A stretch of DNA of 64,000 nt from Streptomyces flavofungini (GTDB lineage: Bacteria; Actinomycetota; Actinomycetes; Streptomycetales; Streptomycetaceae), in the NCBI RefSeq assembly GCF_030388665.1, contig NZ_CP128846.1, positions 3,636,001 to 3,700,000 of the forward strand. Direction: 5' to 3'. Position numbers and translations under genes: made by a program. Below are positions 56,685-64,000 of the stretch, in pieces. The first letter of the stretch is position 1. Each line of letters starts with the position of its first letter. The notes under the pieces are model-generated. The model did not search any database and was not told where the DNA came from. It saw nothing but the letters and a program-made list of their open reading frames with translations.

Positions 56685-56941
56685 GTCGCACCGGTCAGCA
56701 GCCGGACGACCGGCTCCGGATTCCGGTTCCGCGCGGCCCGATCCGGACCCGAACCCACCCCTCACACTCGAACGAACCTCGAACACAGAGCCAAAGCTGT
56801 GCCCACAGACCGCCGAAAGGCGGCCGAATGCCCGTTTCCGGCGAGCAGGAAACCTGGCGAAGATTGTCGCGCCCGCGTACCGCCGGGTACAGTCGCGGCA
56901 CTGCTCTGCCAGCCCATGCTGTCGAGGCGAAAGAGAAGTTG
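56685..56941 (+). other. Structured leader of the M23 peptidase gene
   Basis: Holds CCGCC-GAAA-GGCGG (56810-56823, a GNRA-loop hairpin) and GTACC-GCCG-GGTAC (56876-56889). It does not match the ydaO aptamer seen before the NlpC/P60 gene. Regulatory role possible only. Confidence 0.35.
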
Positions 56942-58615
56942 GTGAACGACCGTCACCCGTCGGAGACCCCCGCTCCGGCCTCGGCACCCGACGCCGACTA
57001 CGCCCCCTATGGGTCCTACGACCAGCAGGGCGCTCAGCACGTCGGCCTCACCGGGTACGACGGCTACTCCACCGACTCCTTCTCCGCCACCGGTTTCAAC
57101 GCCCCTGGCGGCTATGACGCAACGGGCGGCTTCGATACTTCCGGTTCCGGTTTCGCCGTCCCCGGCGGGGGCTTCGCGACCGACCCGCTCTTCGGCGACC
57201 TGCCCGGCGACCACGACACCGGCCAGTGGTCCACGACCGGCACCCAGCAGACCCTGACGTACGACGCGTACGCCGCCCAGCCGGGATACGACACCGGCAG
57301 CCATGACACGGCCGCCTGGGGCGCCGGGTTCCAGCCGTTGTCGGACATTCCCTCGCAGCCGGGCCCCGCCTCCGGCGCCACCTGGGACGCCACCGCCTGG
57401 AACGAGTCACCGGCGACCGGCCAGTGGGCCACGCAGGTCTTCGACACCGGCGCGTACGACGCCACCGCCTGGAACTCCAGCGGCCACGACGCGTACGACA
57501 CCGCGCAGCACGACGCCTATGAACCCGCGCACCAGCACGACGCGTACGGCGTCCCCCAGCAGCACGACGCCTTCGAAGCGCGCGACACTGCCTACGATCC
57601 GCAGGATGGTTACGCCGCCCAGGACCCGTACGAGACCGCAGCCCTGAGCGCCGAGGCGTACGCCTCCGGCGACCCGGCGTACGACAGCGACGACGCCACG
57701 CACGCGTTCCTGCCCGACGAGGCCCCGGACGACCGGCTCGGCAGCGTCGAAGCGGGCGCCGAGCACGCCGAGTACGGCGACCGGCCCGACAACGAGCGCG
57801 CCACCGACGACGACCACGCGCCGGTGGCCCGCACGGAGCGCTCGCGTTCCGCCCGGTCGGCCGTGCCGCGCGGCCGGTCCCGCTCGCGCCGCTCCCCCGC
57901 CAAGCGTTCGGCGCTGTTCACCATCGCCGTGCCGTCGGCCTGTGTGATGGGCGTCGCCGGTGTGGCCGCGGCCTCCGTCAGCGGTCTCGGCGGGGGCGAC
58001 GACGGCAAGGACACCCAGGCGTCCGCCCCGGACCCGGCGACCGTGAAGCCGTCCACCGCCAACAACAAGCTCGACACGCAGTTGGCGAACCTCTCCGCGG
58101 ACGCGGGCGACTTCGCGGACCGCGCGAGCCGCACGCAGGAACGCATCGACCTCAAGGCCCAGAAGGTGGCCGCGCACAAGGCGGCCGTCGCGGAGGCCGC
58201 GCGCAAGGAGCGGCTGCGGCCGAAGTTCTCCCTGCCGGTCGCGCAGCGCGGCCTGAGCGCCTACTACGGCCAGGCGGGCGTCAACTGGATGTCCGCGCAC
58301 TCCGGGATCGACTTCCCGGTGTCGTACGGCACGGAGGTCAAGGCCGCCACGGACGGCACGGTCTCCACGAAGTACAACAGCGCCTACGGCAACATGGCGA
58401 TCGTGACCGCGAAGGACGGCACGGAGACGTGGTACTGCCACCTCTCCACGCACAAGATCGCGAGCGGGCCCGTGAAGGCGGGCGAGACCATCGCCTTCTC
58501 CGGGAACTCCGGCAACTCCACCGGCCCGCACCTGCACTTCGAGGTCCGTCCGGGCGGCGGCTCGGCGATAGACCCGCTGTCGTGGCTGCGCAGCCACGGA
58601 CTCGACCCGACGTAA
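56942..58615 (+). CDS. Membrane-anchored M23 (LytM) peptidase with long cytosolic N-tail
   Basis: 557 residues from GTG 56942. The first 320 residues are disordered, rich in Tyr/Asp/Ala/Gly with repeats such as QHDAYEPAHQHDAYG. One TM near 321-345 (LFTIAVPSACVMGVAGVAA) follows an Arg/Ser-rich stretch (RSRSRRSPAKRS). Then come a coiled stem (ANLSADAGDFADRASRTQER) and the M23 domain: HSGIDF with zinc H and D near 453, YGNMAIVTAKDGTETWYCHLS, and GPHLHFEVRPGG near 531. It cuts peptidoglycan cross-links outside the cell. The huge cytosolic tail is unusual and could link it to the divisome or polar growth machinery. Confidence 0.93.
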   Translation: MNDRHPSETPAPASAPDADYAPYGSYDQQGAQHVGLTGYDGYSTDSFSATGFNAPGGYDATGGFDTSGSGFAVPGGGFATDPLFGDLPGDHDTGQWSTTGTQQTLTYDAYAAQPGYDTGSHDTAAWGAGFQPLSDIPSQPGPASGATWDATAWNESPATGQWATQVFDTGAYDATAWNSSGHDAYDTAQHDAYEPAHQHDAYGVPQQHDAFEARDTAYDPQDGYAAQDPYETAALSAEAYASGDPAYDSDDATHAFLPDEAPDDRLGSVEAGAEHAEYGDRPDNERATDDDHAPVARTERSRSARSAVPRGRSRSRRSPAKRSALFTIAVPSACVMGVAGVAAASVSGLGGGDDGKDTQASAPDPATVKPSTANNKLDTQLANLSADAGDFADRASRTQERIDLKAQKVAAHKAAVAEAARKERLRPKFSLPVAQRGLSAYYGQAGVNWMSAHSGIDFPVSYGTEVKAATDGTVSTKYNSAYGNMAIVTAKDGTETWYCHLSTHKIASGPVKAGETIAFSGNSGNSTGPHLHFEVRPGGGSAIDPLSWLRSHGLDPT

Positions 58616-58686
58616 CCCCGAGCTCGACCCGACGTGGCCTGAAGGCACGACGCGAGCCCTCCGTGCCGGTGTGCACCCCGAAGGGT

Positions 58687-58715
58687 GCAACTCCAGCCCC
58701 CGTCGCTGGAGTTGC
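58687..58715. terminator. Bidirectional 11-bp terminator
   Basis: GCAACTCCAGC and GCTGGAGTTGC pair perfectly around a 7-nt loop, between the convergent M23 and pcrA genes. Confidence 0.8.
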
Positions 58716-58747
58716 CCCTAGAGTGTCTCTCTTACTCCGGGTGAGGG

Positions 58748-61255
58748 CTACAGCTTTTCCACCGGCGCGTACCTCAGCAGGAGCCGCTTCGGCTTTTCCG
58801 CCCCGAAGTCGACCGTCGCTTCGGCGTTCGCCCCGGTGCCCTTCACGCCGACCACCGTGCCGAGGCCGAACTGGTCGTGCGTGACGCGGTCGCCGATGGC
58901 GAGCGACACCACCGGCTTCTCCGACGCGCGGCGGGTGGCGAAGCCCTGGGCGCCGCCCGCGCGGGAGCGCGACGACGACAGCGAGGCGGCGACCCCGGCG
59001 GCGGGCCCGGACGACGCGGGCGCGCCGACGGATCCCGTCCGCTTCCAGTCCAGATGGGTCTCCGGGATCTCCTCGAGGAAGCGCGACGGCGGGTTGTACG
59101 ACGGCTGGCCCCAGGCGCTGCGCAGGGAGGACCGGGTGAGGTACAGCCGCTCCCGCGCGCGCGTGATGCCGACGTACGCGAGGCGCCGCTCCTCCTCCAG
59201 CTCCTTGACCTGGCCGAGGGCGCGCATGTGCGGGAACACGCCGTCCTCCATGCCGGTCAGGAAGACGACGGGGAATTCGAGGCCCTTGGCGGTGTGCAGC
59301 GTCATCAGCGTGATGACTCCGGAGCCGTCGTCGTCCTCGTCGGGGATCTGGTCGGAGTCGGCGACCAGGGCGACGCGCTCCAGGAAGTCCGAGAGGGACC
59401 CGGCGGGCGCGGCGCCCTCCGGGGCCTCGGGAGCATCGGCGGCGGCCTCCGCTCCCGCCCCCTGGGCGGCGTTGTTGTCCTGCTCGAACTCCAGGGCCAC
59501 GGCGGCCAGTTCCTGGAGGTTCTCGATCCGCGTCTCGTCCTGCGGGTCGGTGGAGGACTGGAGCTCGGCGAGGTAGCCGGTGCGCTCGAGGACCGCCTCC
59601 AGGACGACGGCGGGGCCCGCGCCGGACTCGACGACGGTGCGCAGCTCCTCCATGAGCGTGTTGAAGCGGCGCACGGCGTTCGTGGAGCGGGCCGCCATGC
59701 CGTACGCCTCGTCGACGCGGCGCAGCGCCTGCGGGAAGGAGATCTTCTCGCGCTGCGCGAGGGCGTCGATCATCGCTTCGGCGCGGTCGCCGATGCCGCG
59801 CTTCGGCACGTTCAGAATGCGGCGCAGCGGGACGGCGTCCTCGGGGTTGGCGAGGACCCTCAAGTACGCGAGGACGTCGCGGACTTCCTTGCGCTCGTAG
59901 AACCGCACACCGCCGACGACCTTGTAGGGCAGGCCGACGCGGATGAAGATCTCTTCGAAGACACGGGACTGGGCGTTCGTGCGGTAGAAGATCGCCACGT
60001 CGCCCGCCTTGGCTTCGCCGGCGTCGGTGAGGCGGTCGATCTCGTCGGCGACGAACTGGGCCTCGTCGTGCTCGGTGTCCGCCACGTACCCGGTGATGCG
60101 GGCGCCCGCGCCCGCGTTGGTCCACAGGTTCTTGGGGCGGCGGCTCTCGTTGCGCTCGATGACGGCGTTGGCCGCGGTCAGGATCGTCTGCGTGGAGCGG
60201 TAGTTCTGCTCCAGGAGGATCGTGGTCGCGTCCGGGTAGTCCTCCTCGAACTGGAGGATGTTGCGGATCGTGGCGCCGCGGAAGGCGTAGATGGACTGGT
60301 CCGCGTCACCGACGACGCACAGCTCGCCAGGGTCACCGCCCTCCCCGGAGGGGCCCACCAGCTCGCGCACGAGGGCGTACTGGGCGTGGTTGGTGTCCTG
60401 GTACTCGTCCACCATCACGTGGCGGAAGCGGCGGCGGTAGTGCTCGGCGACGTCCGGGAAGGCGCGCAGCAGGTTCACCGTCGTCATGATCAGGTCGTCG
60501 AAGTCGAGGGCGTTGGCCTCGCGGAGGCGCGACTGGTACATCGCGTACGCCTGGGCGAGCGTCTTCTCGAAGCCGTCGGCGGCCTGGGCGGCGAAGTCCT
60601 CCTCGTCGATCAGCTCGTTCTTCAGGTTCGAGATCTTGGCGCTGAAGGACTTCGGCGGGAACTTCTTCGGGTCGAGGTCCAGGTCACGGCAGACCAGGGC
60701 CATCAGACGCTTGGAGTCCGCGGCGTCGTAGATCGAGAACGAGGACGTGAAGCCCAGCTTCTTGTACTCCCGGCGCAGGATGCGCACGCACGCGCTGTGG
60801 AACGTCGACACCCACATCGCGCCCGCGCGCGGGCCGACGAGCTGCTCGACGCGCTCCTTCATCTCGCCCGCGGCCTTGTTCGTGAACGTGATCGCGAGGA
60901 TCTGGCCGGGGTGCGCGCCGCGCTCCGCGAGGAGGTACGCGATGCGGTGGGTGAGCACCCGCGTCTTGCCGGATCCCGCGCCCGCGACGATGAGCAGCGG
61001 GGAGCCCGCGTGCACGACGGCCGCGCGCTGGTTCTCGTTCAGGCCGTCGAGCAGCGCCGCCGGGTCGATCGCGGGGCGGGGGGCACCGTCGCGGTAGTAC
61101 GCGTCCCGGGGTGCGGGCGCGTCGAACTTCCCGTGGAACAGGTCGTCCGGAATGGGTTCCGGAGCGCTGTCCTCGGGCGGCGGCGGGGGCTCCTCGTCGT
61201 GGCCCTGCGAGGGCTTGAGGTCCGCCAGGAAGCTGTCGTCAAAGAGGCTGCTCAT
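58748..61255 (-). CDS. pcrA: ATP-dependent DNA helicase PcrA/UvrD
   Basis: 835 residues. ATG 61255 with GGGAGG upstream. After a Pro/Glu-rich 60-residue tail: Q-motif LNENQRAAVVHAG, Walker A VAGAGSGKTRVL, motif Ia TFTNKAAGEMKERV, Walker B VDEYQDTNHAQY, motif III VVGDADQSIYAFRGA, motif IV LEQNYRST, motif V TLHTAKGLEFPVVFL, motif VI VGITRARERLYL. A C-terminal Tudor-like end (GDRVTHDQFGLGTVVG) binds RNA polymerase in PcrA. Works in excision repair and clearing of blocked forks. Its promoter carries a perfect PafBC-type box. Confidence 0.97.
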   Translation of the reverse strand: MSSLFDDSFLADLKPSQGHDEEPPPPPEDSAPEPIPDDLFHGKFDAPAPRDAYYRDGAPRPAIDPAALLDGLNENQRAAVVHAGSPLLIVAGAGSGKTRVLTHRIAYLLAERGAHPGQILAITFTNKAAGEMKERVEQLVGPRAGAMWVSTFHSACVRILRREYKKLGFTSSFSIYDAADSKRLMALVCRDLDLDPKKFPPKSFSAKISNLKNELIDEEDFAAQAADGFEKTLAQAYAMYQSRLREANALDFDDLIMTTVNLLRAFPDVAEHYRRRFRHVMVDEYQDTNHAQYALVRELVGPSGEGGDPGELCVVGDADQSIYAFRGATIRNILQFEEDYPDATTILLEQNYRSTQTILTAANAVIERNESRRPKNLWTNAGAGARITGYVADTEHDEAQFVADEIDRLTDAGEAKAGDVAIFYRTNAQSRVFEEIFIRVGLPYKVVGGVRFYERKEVRDVLAYLRVLANPEDAVPLRRILNVPKRGIGDRAEAMIDALAQREKISFPQALRRVDEAYGMAARSTNAVRRFNTLMEELRTVVESGAGPAVVLEAVLERTGYLAELQSSTDPQDETRIENLQELAAVALEFEQDNNAAQGAGAEAAADAPEAPEGAAPAGSLSDFLERVALVADSDQIPDEDDDGSGVITLMTLHTAKGLEFPVVFLTGMEDGVFPHMRALGQVKELEEERRLAYVGITRARERLYLTRSSLRSAWGQPSYNPPSRFLEEIPETHLDWKRTGSVGAPASSGPAAGVAASLSSSRSRAGGAQGFATRRASEKPVVSLAIGDRVTHDQFGLGTVVGVKGTGANAEATVDFGAEKPKRLLLRYAPVEKL

Positions 61256-61264
61256 CGCCTCCCG

Positions 61265-61287
61265 AGTCTAGGCGGCCCCACTGACAA
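61265..61287 (-). promoter_or_regulatory. RecA-independent DNA-damage (PafBC-type) promoter of pcrA
   Basis: TTGTCAGTG (61287-61279), 8 nt, TAGACT (61270-61265): a perfect match to TTGTCRGTG-N8-TANNNT. Start of transcription would fall just before the GGGAGG of pcrA. Confidence 0.85.
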
Positions 61288-61552
61288 CCCGCCCCGGGTT
61301 CCGCGAGGCCGCCCGGAGCCCGCCCGGTTCTCGGCCACGCCCGCGCTCCGCGCCCGGCCCGTCACGCTGTGCCACGGTCCCGGCTCCGCGCGCCAGGGCG
61401 GCGCCAAGGGCCTCGGAAAGTCACGAAAATGTATCGGGCATATCGAACATCATCCTTCCCTCGCGCCACGGGAGTTGGCTAGCGTGCTGCGCGGGCCGCA
61501 CGTCCCCCCACCGGCGATCCCCGCCGGTCCCGCGCGGCCTCCGCCGAGTCCG

Positions 61553-61688
61553 ACGCGTTCGGAGCCGGGGACCCACCACGTTCTTTGGGGTGAATCCGTT
61601 CCGTACGGCGTGCGGAACGGTAGGGCAGCCTTCCGAAGCAACCGCCCGAACCCGACAGCTAACCCGGTAGGCGGTCCACGGAAGGAGT
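61553..61688 (+). ncRNA. ydaO-type c-di-AMP riboswitch
   Basis: Shows the family's conserved blocks in order: GAGCCGGGGACCCA, TTTGGGGTGAATCC, GGAACGGTAGGGCAGCC, TTCCGAAGC, CCGAACCCGACAGCTAACC and GGTAGGCGG. It ends right at the GGAAGGAG ribosome site of the NlpC/P60 gene. c-di-AMP binding normally switches expression off. A TAGCGT (61480-61485) upstream may be the -10. Boundaries are approximate. Confidence 0.9.
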
Positions 61689-61696
61689 CGCCAGCT

Positions 61697-62929
61697 TTGG
61701 CGTCGCACCGCAAGCCGCGCAGCCGCTCAGCCCTCGTACGCACGACCCCCGCCCTCGGCATCACGACCGCCGCCCTGACGTCGGTGGCCCTGCTGTCGCA
61801 GAGCGCGAACGCCGCGCCGTCCGCCCCCGCCGAGCCGGGCAAGCCGAGCCTCGAAGAGGTCCAGAAGAAGGTCGACGACCTCTACCAGCAGGCCGGGGTG
61901 GCCACGCAGAAGTACAACTCGGCCAAGGAGCGCACCGACAAGCAGCGCAAGAAGGCCGACCGGCTCCTGGACGACATCGCCAAGCGCACGGACCGGCTGA
62001 ACGAGGCCCGGCGGGAGCTGGGCTCCTTCGCCGCCGCGCAGTACCGCACCGGTGCCGTCTCCGAGACCGCCGCGATGATGCTCGCCGACGACCCCAAAAG
62101 CTTCTTCGACCAGAACCACCTCGCGGACCGACTCACCAGCCGCCAGAAGAAGGCCGTCGACGACTACCAGACCCAGCAGGTCGCGGCGACCAAACAGCGT
62201 GCCAAGGCCACGAAGAGCCTGAAGTCGCTGCAGGACTCGCGCGACGACCTCCGGACGAGCAAGCAGACCGTCCAGACCAAGCTGACCGAGGCCCGCTCGC
62301 TCCTGTCGAAGCTGACCGCCGAGGAGAAGGCGCGGCTCGCGGCGATCGAGAAGCGCAAGGAGGAGGCCGCCAAGCGCAAGGCGGCCGAGCTGGCGCGCAA
62401 GCAGGCCGCCGAGGAGCGCGAGCGGAAGGCCGAGGAGGCAGCCGAGCGACGCGAGCGGGAGCGTGAGCAGGGTTCGGGGTCCGGTTCGGACTCCGGGGCG
62501 GACAACGGTTCCGGGTCGGGCTCGGGCTCGGACACGGGGTCCGGCTCGGGTTCGGACGCGGGTACGGGCAGCGGCTACGCGGCCAAGGCCGAGAAGGTGA
62601 TCGCCTTCGCCGAGAAGCAGATGGGCAAGCCTTACGTGTGGGGTGCCACGGGGCCCGGCTCCTACGACTGCTCCGGGCTCACGCAGGCGGCCTGGAAGAC
62701 CGCGGGGATCTCGCTGCCCCGCACCACCTGGGACCAGGTGAAGGTCGGCACGACCGTCCCGACCTCCCAGGCCAAGCCGGGTGACCTGGTCTTCTTCTAC
62801 GACGACATCAGCCACGTCGGGATCTACATCGGCGACGGCAAGATGATCCACGCCCCGAAGCCGGGCGCGAACGTCCGCGTCGAGTCGATCTACTACATGC
62901 CGATCCACAGCGTGGTCCGGCCCGCGTGA
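61697..62929 (+). CDS. NlpC/P60 cell-wall endopeptidase under c-di-AMP riboswitch
   Basis: 410 residues from TTG 61697, supported by GAAGGAG 9 nt upstream and by the partner gene at 63820, which starts the same way (MA[S/A]HRKP). Signal peptide 1-38 (ALTSVALLSQSANA). Coiled coil 45-260 (YQQAGVATQKYNSAKERTDK; Glu/Arg/Lys run), then a Ser/Gly/Asp linker. The NlpC/P60 domain has Cys near 324 in SYDCSGLTQAAW, His near 372 in DISHVGIYIGDG and His in MIHAPKPG. It cuts D-Glu-DAP type links. RipA/Rpf-like control by coiled coil. Confidence 0.95.
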   Translation: MASHRKPRSRSALVRTTPALGITTAALTSVALLSQSANAAPSAPAEPGKPSLEEVQKKVDDLYQQAGVATQKYNSAKERTDKQRKKADRLLDDIAKRTDRLNEARRELGSFAAAQYRTGAVSETAAMMLADDPKSFFDQNHLADRLTSRQKKAVDDYQTQQVAATKQRAKATKSLKSLQDSRDDLRTSKQTVQTKLTEARSLLSKLTAEEKARLAAIEKRKEEAAKRKAAELARKQAAEERERKAEEAAERREREREQGSGSGSDSGADNGSGSGSGSDTGSGSGSDAGTGSGYAAKAEKVIAFAEKQMGKPYVWGATGPGSYDCSGLTQAAWKTAGISLPRTTWDQVKVGTTVPTSQAKPGDLVFFYDDISHVGIYIGDGKMIHAPKPGANVRVESIYYMPIHSVVRPA

Positions 62930-62983
62930 ACCGTTGCCCCTCTGCGCGCAGCGTGCGTAAACCGCTGTCTACGTAGAGGTACG

Positions 62984-63017
62984 AAAAAGCCCCGCACGCG
63001 TGCGTGCGGGGCTTTTT
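62984..63017. terminator. Intrinsic terminator with A/T tails
   Basis: AAAAAGCCCCGCACGC and GCGTGCGGGGCTTTTT. The A5/T5 ends give a U-tract in both directions, between the convergent NlpC/P60 and membrane genes. Confidence 0.95.
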
Positions 63018-63071
63018 CATGTCACTCCTGCCGCTCCTGTGCCTCCTGTCACCCCTGTCAGCGGACGTTGA

Positions 63072-63425
63072 TCACGTCCAGAGCACCGCGATGAAGATGT
63101 TCGCCGTCGTGAGGCCGCCGACCGCCCCGAACATCCCCTTGTCGACCTTCTCCTCGTCCCGCTTCACGTACACGAGCCCGAGAATCACGATCAGCAGCGC
63201 GAGCTTGATGCCGATCTTGAGGTTGTTGACCGTGTTGTCGTCGGCCTGGTTCAACCCGACGAGGGCGACACCAGTGATCAACATGGTCAACGCGCCGTGC
63301 AGCATCGCGGGGCTGAACCGGGCCGCGCCCTCGCCCATCGCCTTCATCTGGGTCAGGAAGCCGCCCAGGAGCGAGGCGATGCCGATGATGTGCAGGCCGA
63401 CGAAGAGATGGATGAGTACGTCCAT
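63072..63425 (-). CDS. Small four-helix integral membrane protein
   Basis: 117 residues from ATG 63425. Segments: HLFVGLHIIGIASLLGGFL, MLHGALTMLITGVALVGL, KIGIKLALLIVILGLVYV, AVGGLTTANIFIAVLWT. Two conserved-looking His (H6, and H in LHIIG) plus MLHG may bind a cofactor. Charged linker KRDEEKVDKGM. Recurrent next to the NlpC/P60 genes in Streptomyces as I recall. Function unknown. Confidence 0.85.
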   Translation of the reverse strand: MDVLIHLFVGLHIIGIASLLGGFLTQMKAMGEGAARFSPAMLHGALTMLITGVALVGLNQADDNTVNNLKIGIKLALLIVILGLVYVKRDEEKVDKGMFGAVGGLTTANIFIAVLWT

Positions 63426-63706
63426 GGGGCGGAGCCTAATTCCCGGCCCCGGGCTCGGTCCGGGCGGGGCCATATCACCCGCCGCGGGGAACGCGGGCCA
63501 CAAACGCCACCTCGGTCACGCGGGCCGCGAAACCCGCCACCGCGCCCCGGCACGGCCGCTCGTATCCGTTCACTCGGCGCCACTCATCCGTCGTTAGCGC
63601 ACATCGGGTCACGAACCGGTGACGGTCAGGTTTAGCGTCCTCTGCCAGGTGACCGGCTCCCCACCGCCGCCCCGTCCAGGGCGGCAGTCGGCCACCTCCG
63701 CCGAAA

Positions 63707-63747
63707 GTCCGACGGCGTCCCGCTCCCCTGTGCGAGCGCCGTCGGAC
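63707..63747 (+). promoter_or_regulatory. Hairpin in the leader of the second NlpC/P60 gene
   Basis: GTCCGACGGCG (63707-63717) pairs perfectly with CGCCGTCGGAC (63737-63747); CGCTC/GAGCG inside competes with it. The 394-bp leader (63426-63819) shows none of the ydaO blocks. Confidence 0.45.
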
Positions 63748-63819
63748 CGGCACTCCAGCGGCATCAGGCGCGGCGGCACCGGTGAGGGCCCCGGCCACAA
63801 GGAAGGACGTGGAGCCTCC

Positions 63820-64000
63820 GTGGCAGCGCACCGCAAGCCCAAGCAGCGCTCGCTCAGCGGCCATACGGCCCGTACGGCCGCCACCCTCGCCCTCGCGTCG
63901 GCCGCCACCGCGACCGCCTTCGAGGGCACCGGACACGCGGAACCCCGGCTCACTCCCAGCGAGGTGAAGGACAAGGTCGACGAGCTCTACCGCGAGGCCG
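63820..64000 (+). CDS. NlpC/P60-type protein, 5' end only
   Basis: GTG 63820 with GGAAGGA and GGAG upstream. 60 codons visible: VAAHRKPKQRSLSGHTARTA, hydrophobic signal LALASAATATAFEG, then LTPSEVKDKVDELYREA. This matches the start of the 61697 gene (SLEEVQKKVDDLYQQA), so it is a paralogue cut by the right window edge. The catalytic domain is outside. Confidence 0.8.
   Translation, partial: MAAHRKPKQRSLSGHTARTAATLALASAATATAFEGTGHAEPRLTPSEVKDKVDELYREA

Noticed and set aside
56810..56889. Second ydaO riboswitch before the M23 peptidase gene
   Set aside because: None of the conserved blocks (GGGGTGAAT, CCGAACCCGACAGC) occurs there.
58877..61690. Long plus-strand open frame reaching into the NlpC/P60 gene
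   Set aside because: Most of it is antisense to pcrA. Only the part from TTG 61697 has signal peptide and enzyme motifs.

Overview
The window is high-GC DNA with strong third-position GC bias, GTG/TTG starts, many ATGA/GTGA stop-start overlaps and long spurious antisense frames. Together with LL-DAP-type cell-wall hydrolases, an XRE/DUF2690 regulator, a DUF3017 gene next to folD, icmB and a ydaO-type riboswitch, this points to a Streptomyces chromosome. From memory, the order mdh, folD, purH, purN, sucD, sucC, icmB, pcrA, NlpC/P60 matches the conserved core of that genus. I see no insertion sequence, phage, CRISPR array or rRNA operon.

Layout. 1-6075 (-): the 5' 2025 codons of a secreted Rhs/YD-repeat protein, cut by the left edge inside a nuclease-like C-terminal domain. 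6.4-9.1 kb: a MocR regulator divergent from a CMD protein and a PEP-mutase-like enzyme. 9.4-16.6 kb (-): a choline/glycine-betaine operon (aldehyde dehydrogenase, GMC choline oxidase, ABC ATPase, double permease, binding protein). 16.8-24.4 kb: a lipoprotein, a small XRE/membrane pair, a LysR-MFS divergon and three linked genes of unknown function. 24.6-27.6 kb: mdh and an XRE-TM-DUF2690 protein. 28-31 kb: a peptidoglycan-binding protein, a small tendamistat-like protein and a NarL-type two-component system. 31.4-37.5 kb: DUF3017-folD, an RDD protein, purN-purH and a Gly/Ser-rich membrane protein. 37.6 kb (-): a tRNA-Gly-like gene with its own promoter and terminator. 37.8-41 kb: a DUF6350-like membrane protein divergent from an HTH/sigma-like membrane regulator. 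41.2-43.3 kb: sucCD. 43.8-46.2 kb: two secreted repeat proteins. 46.4-54.7 kb: a divergent five-gene system (MoxR ATPase, DUF5682-like, VWA; SWIM zinc finger, DUF5691-like). 55-64 kb: icmB, a lipase, an M23 peptidase, pcrA, a riboswitch-controlled NlpC/P60 hydrolase, a small membrane protein and the start of a second NlpC/P60 gene.

How the genes work together. The betaine operon takes up choline or betaine and oxidises choline to betaine for osmoprotection. mdh, sucCD, folD, purN and purH are central carbon, one-carbon and purine metabolism. The right end is cell-envelope remodelling, partly under c-di-AMP control.

The two most interesting items are these. (1) The five-gene MoxR/VWA/SWIM divergon carries TGTCAGTG-N8-TANNNT-type promoters, the RecA-independent (PafBC) DNA-damage motif; pcrA in the same window has a perfect copy. 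(2) The tRNA-Gly-like gene keeps every stem, an encoded CCA and the glycine identity pairs, but has a 6-nt anticodon loop without U33 and a G at T-loop position 55, which suggests a non-decoding glycyl-tRNA.
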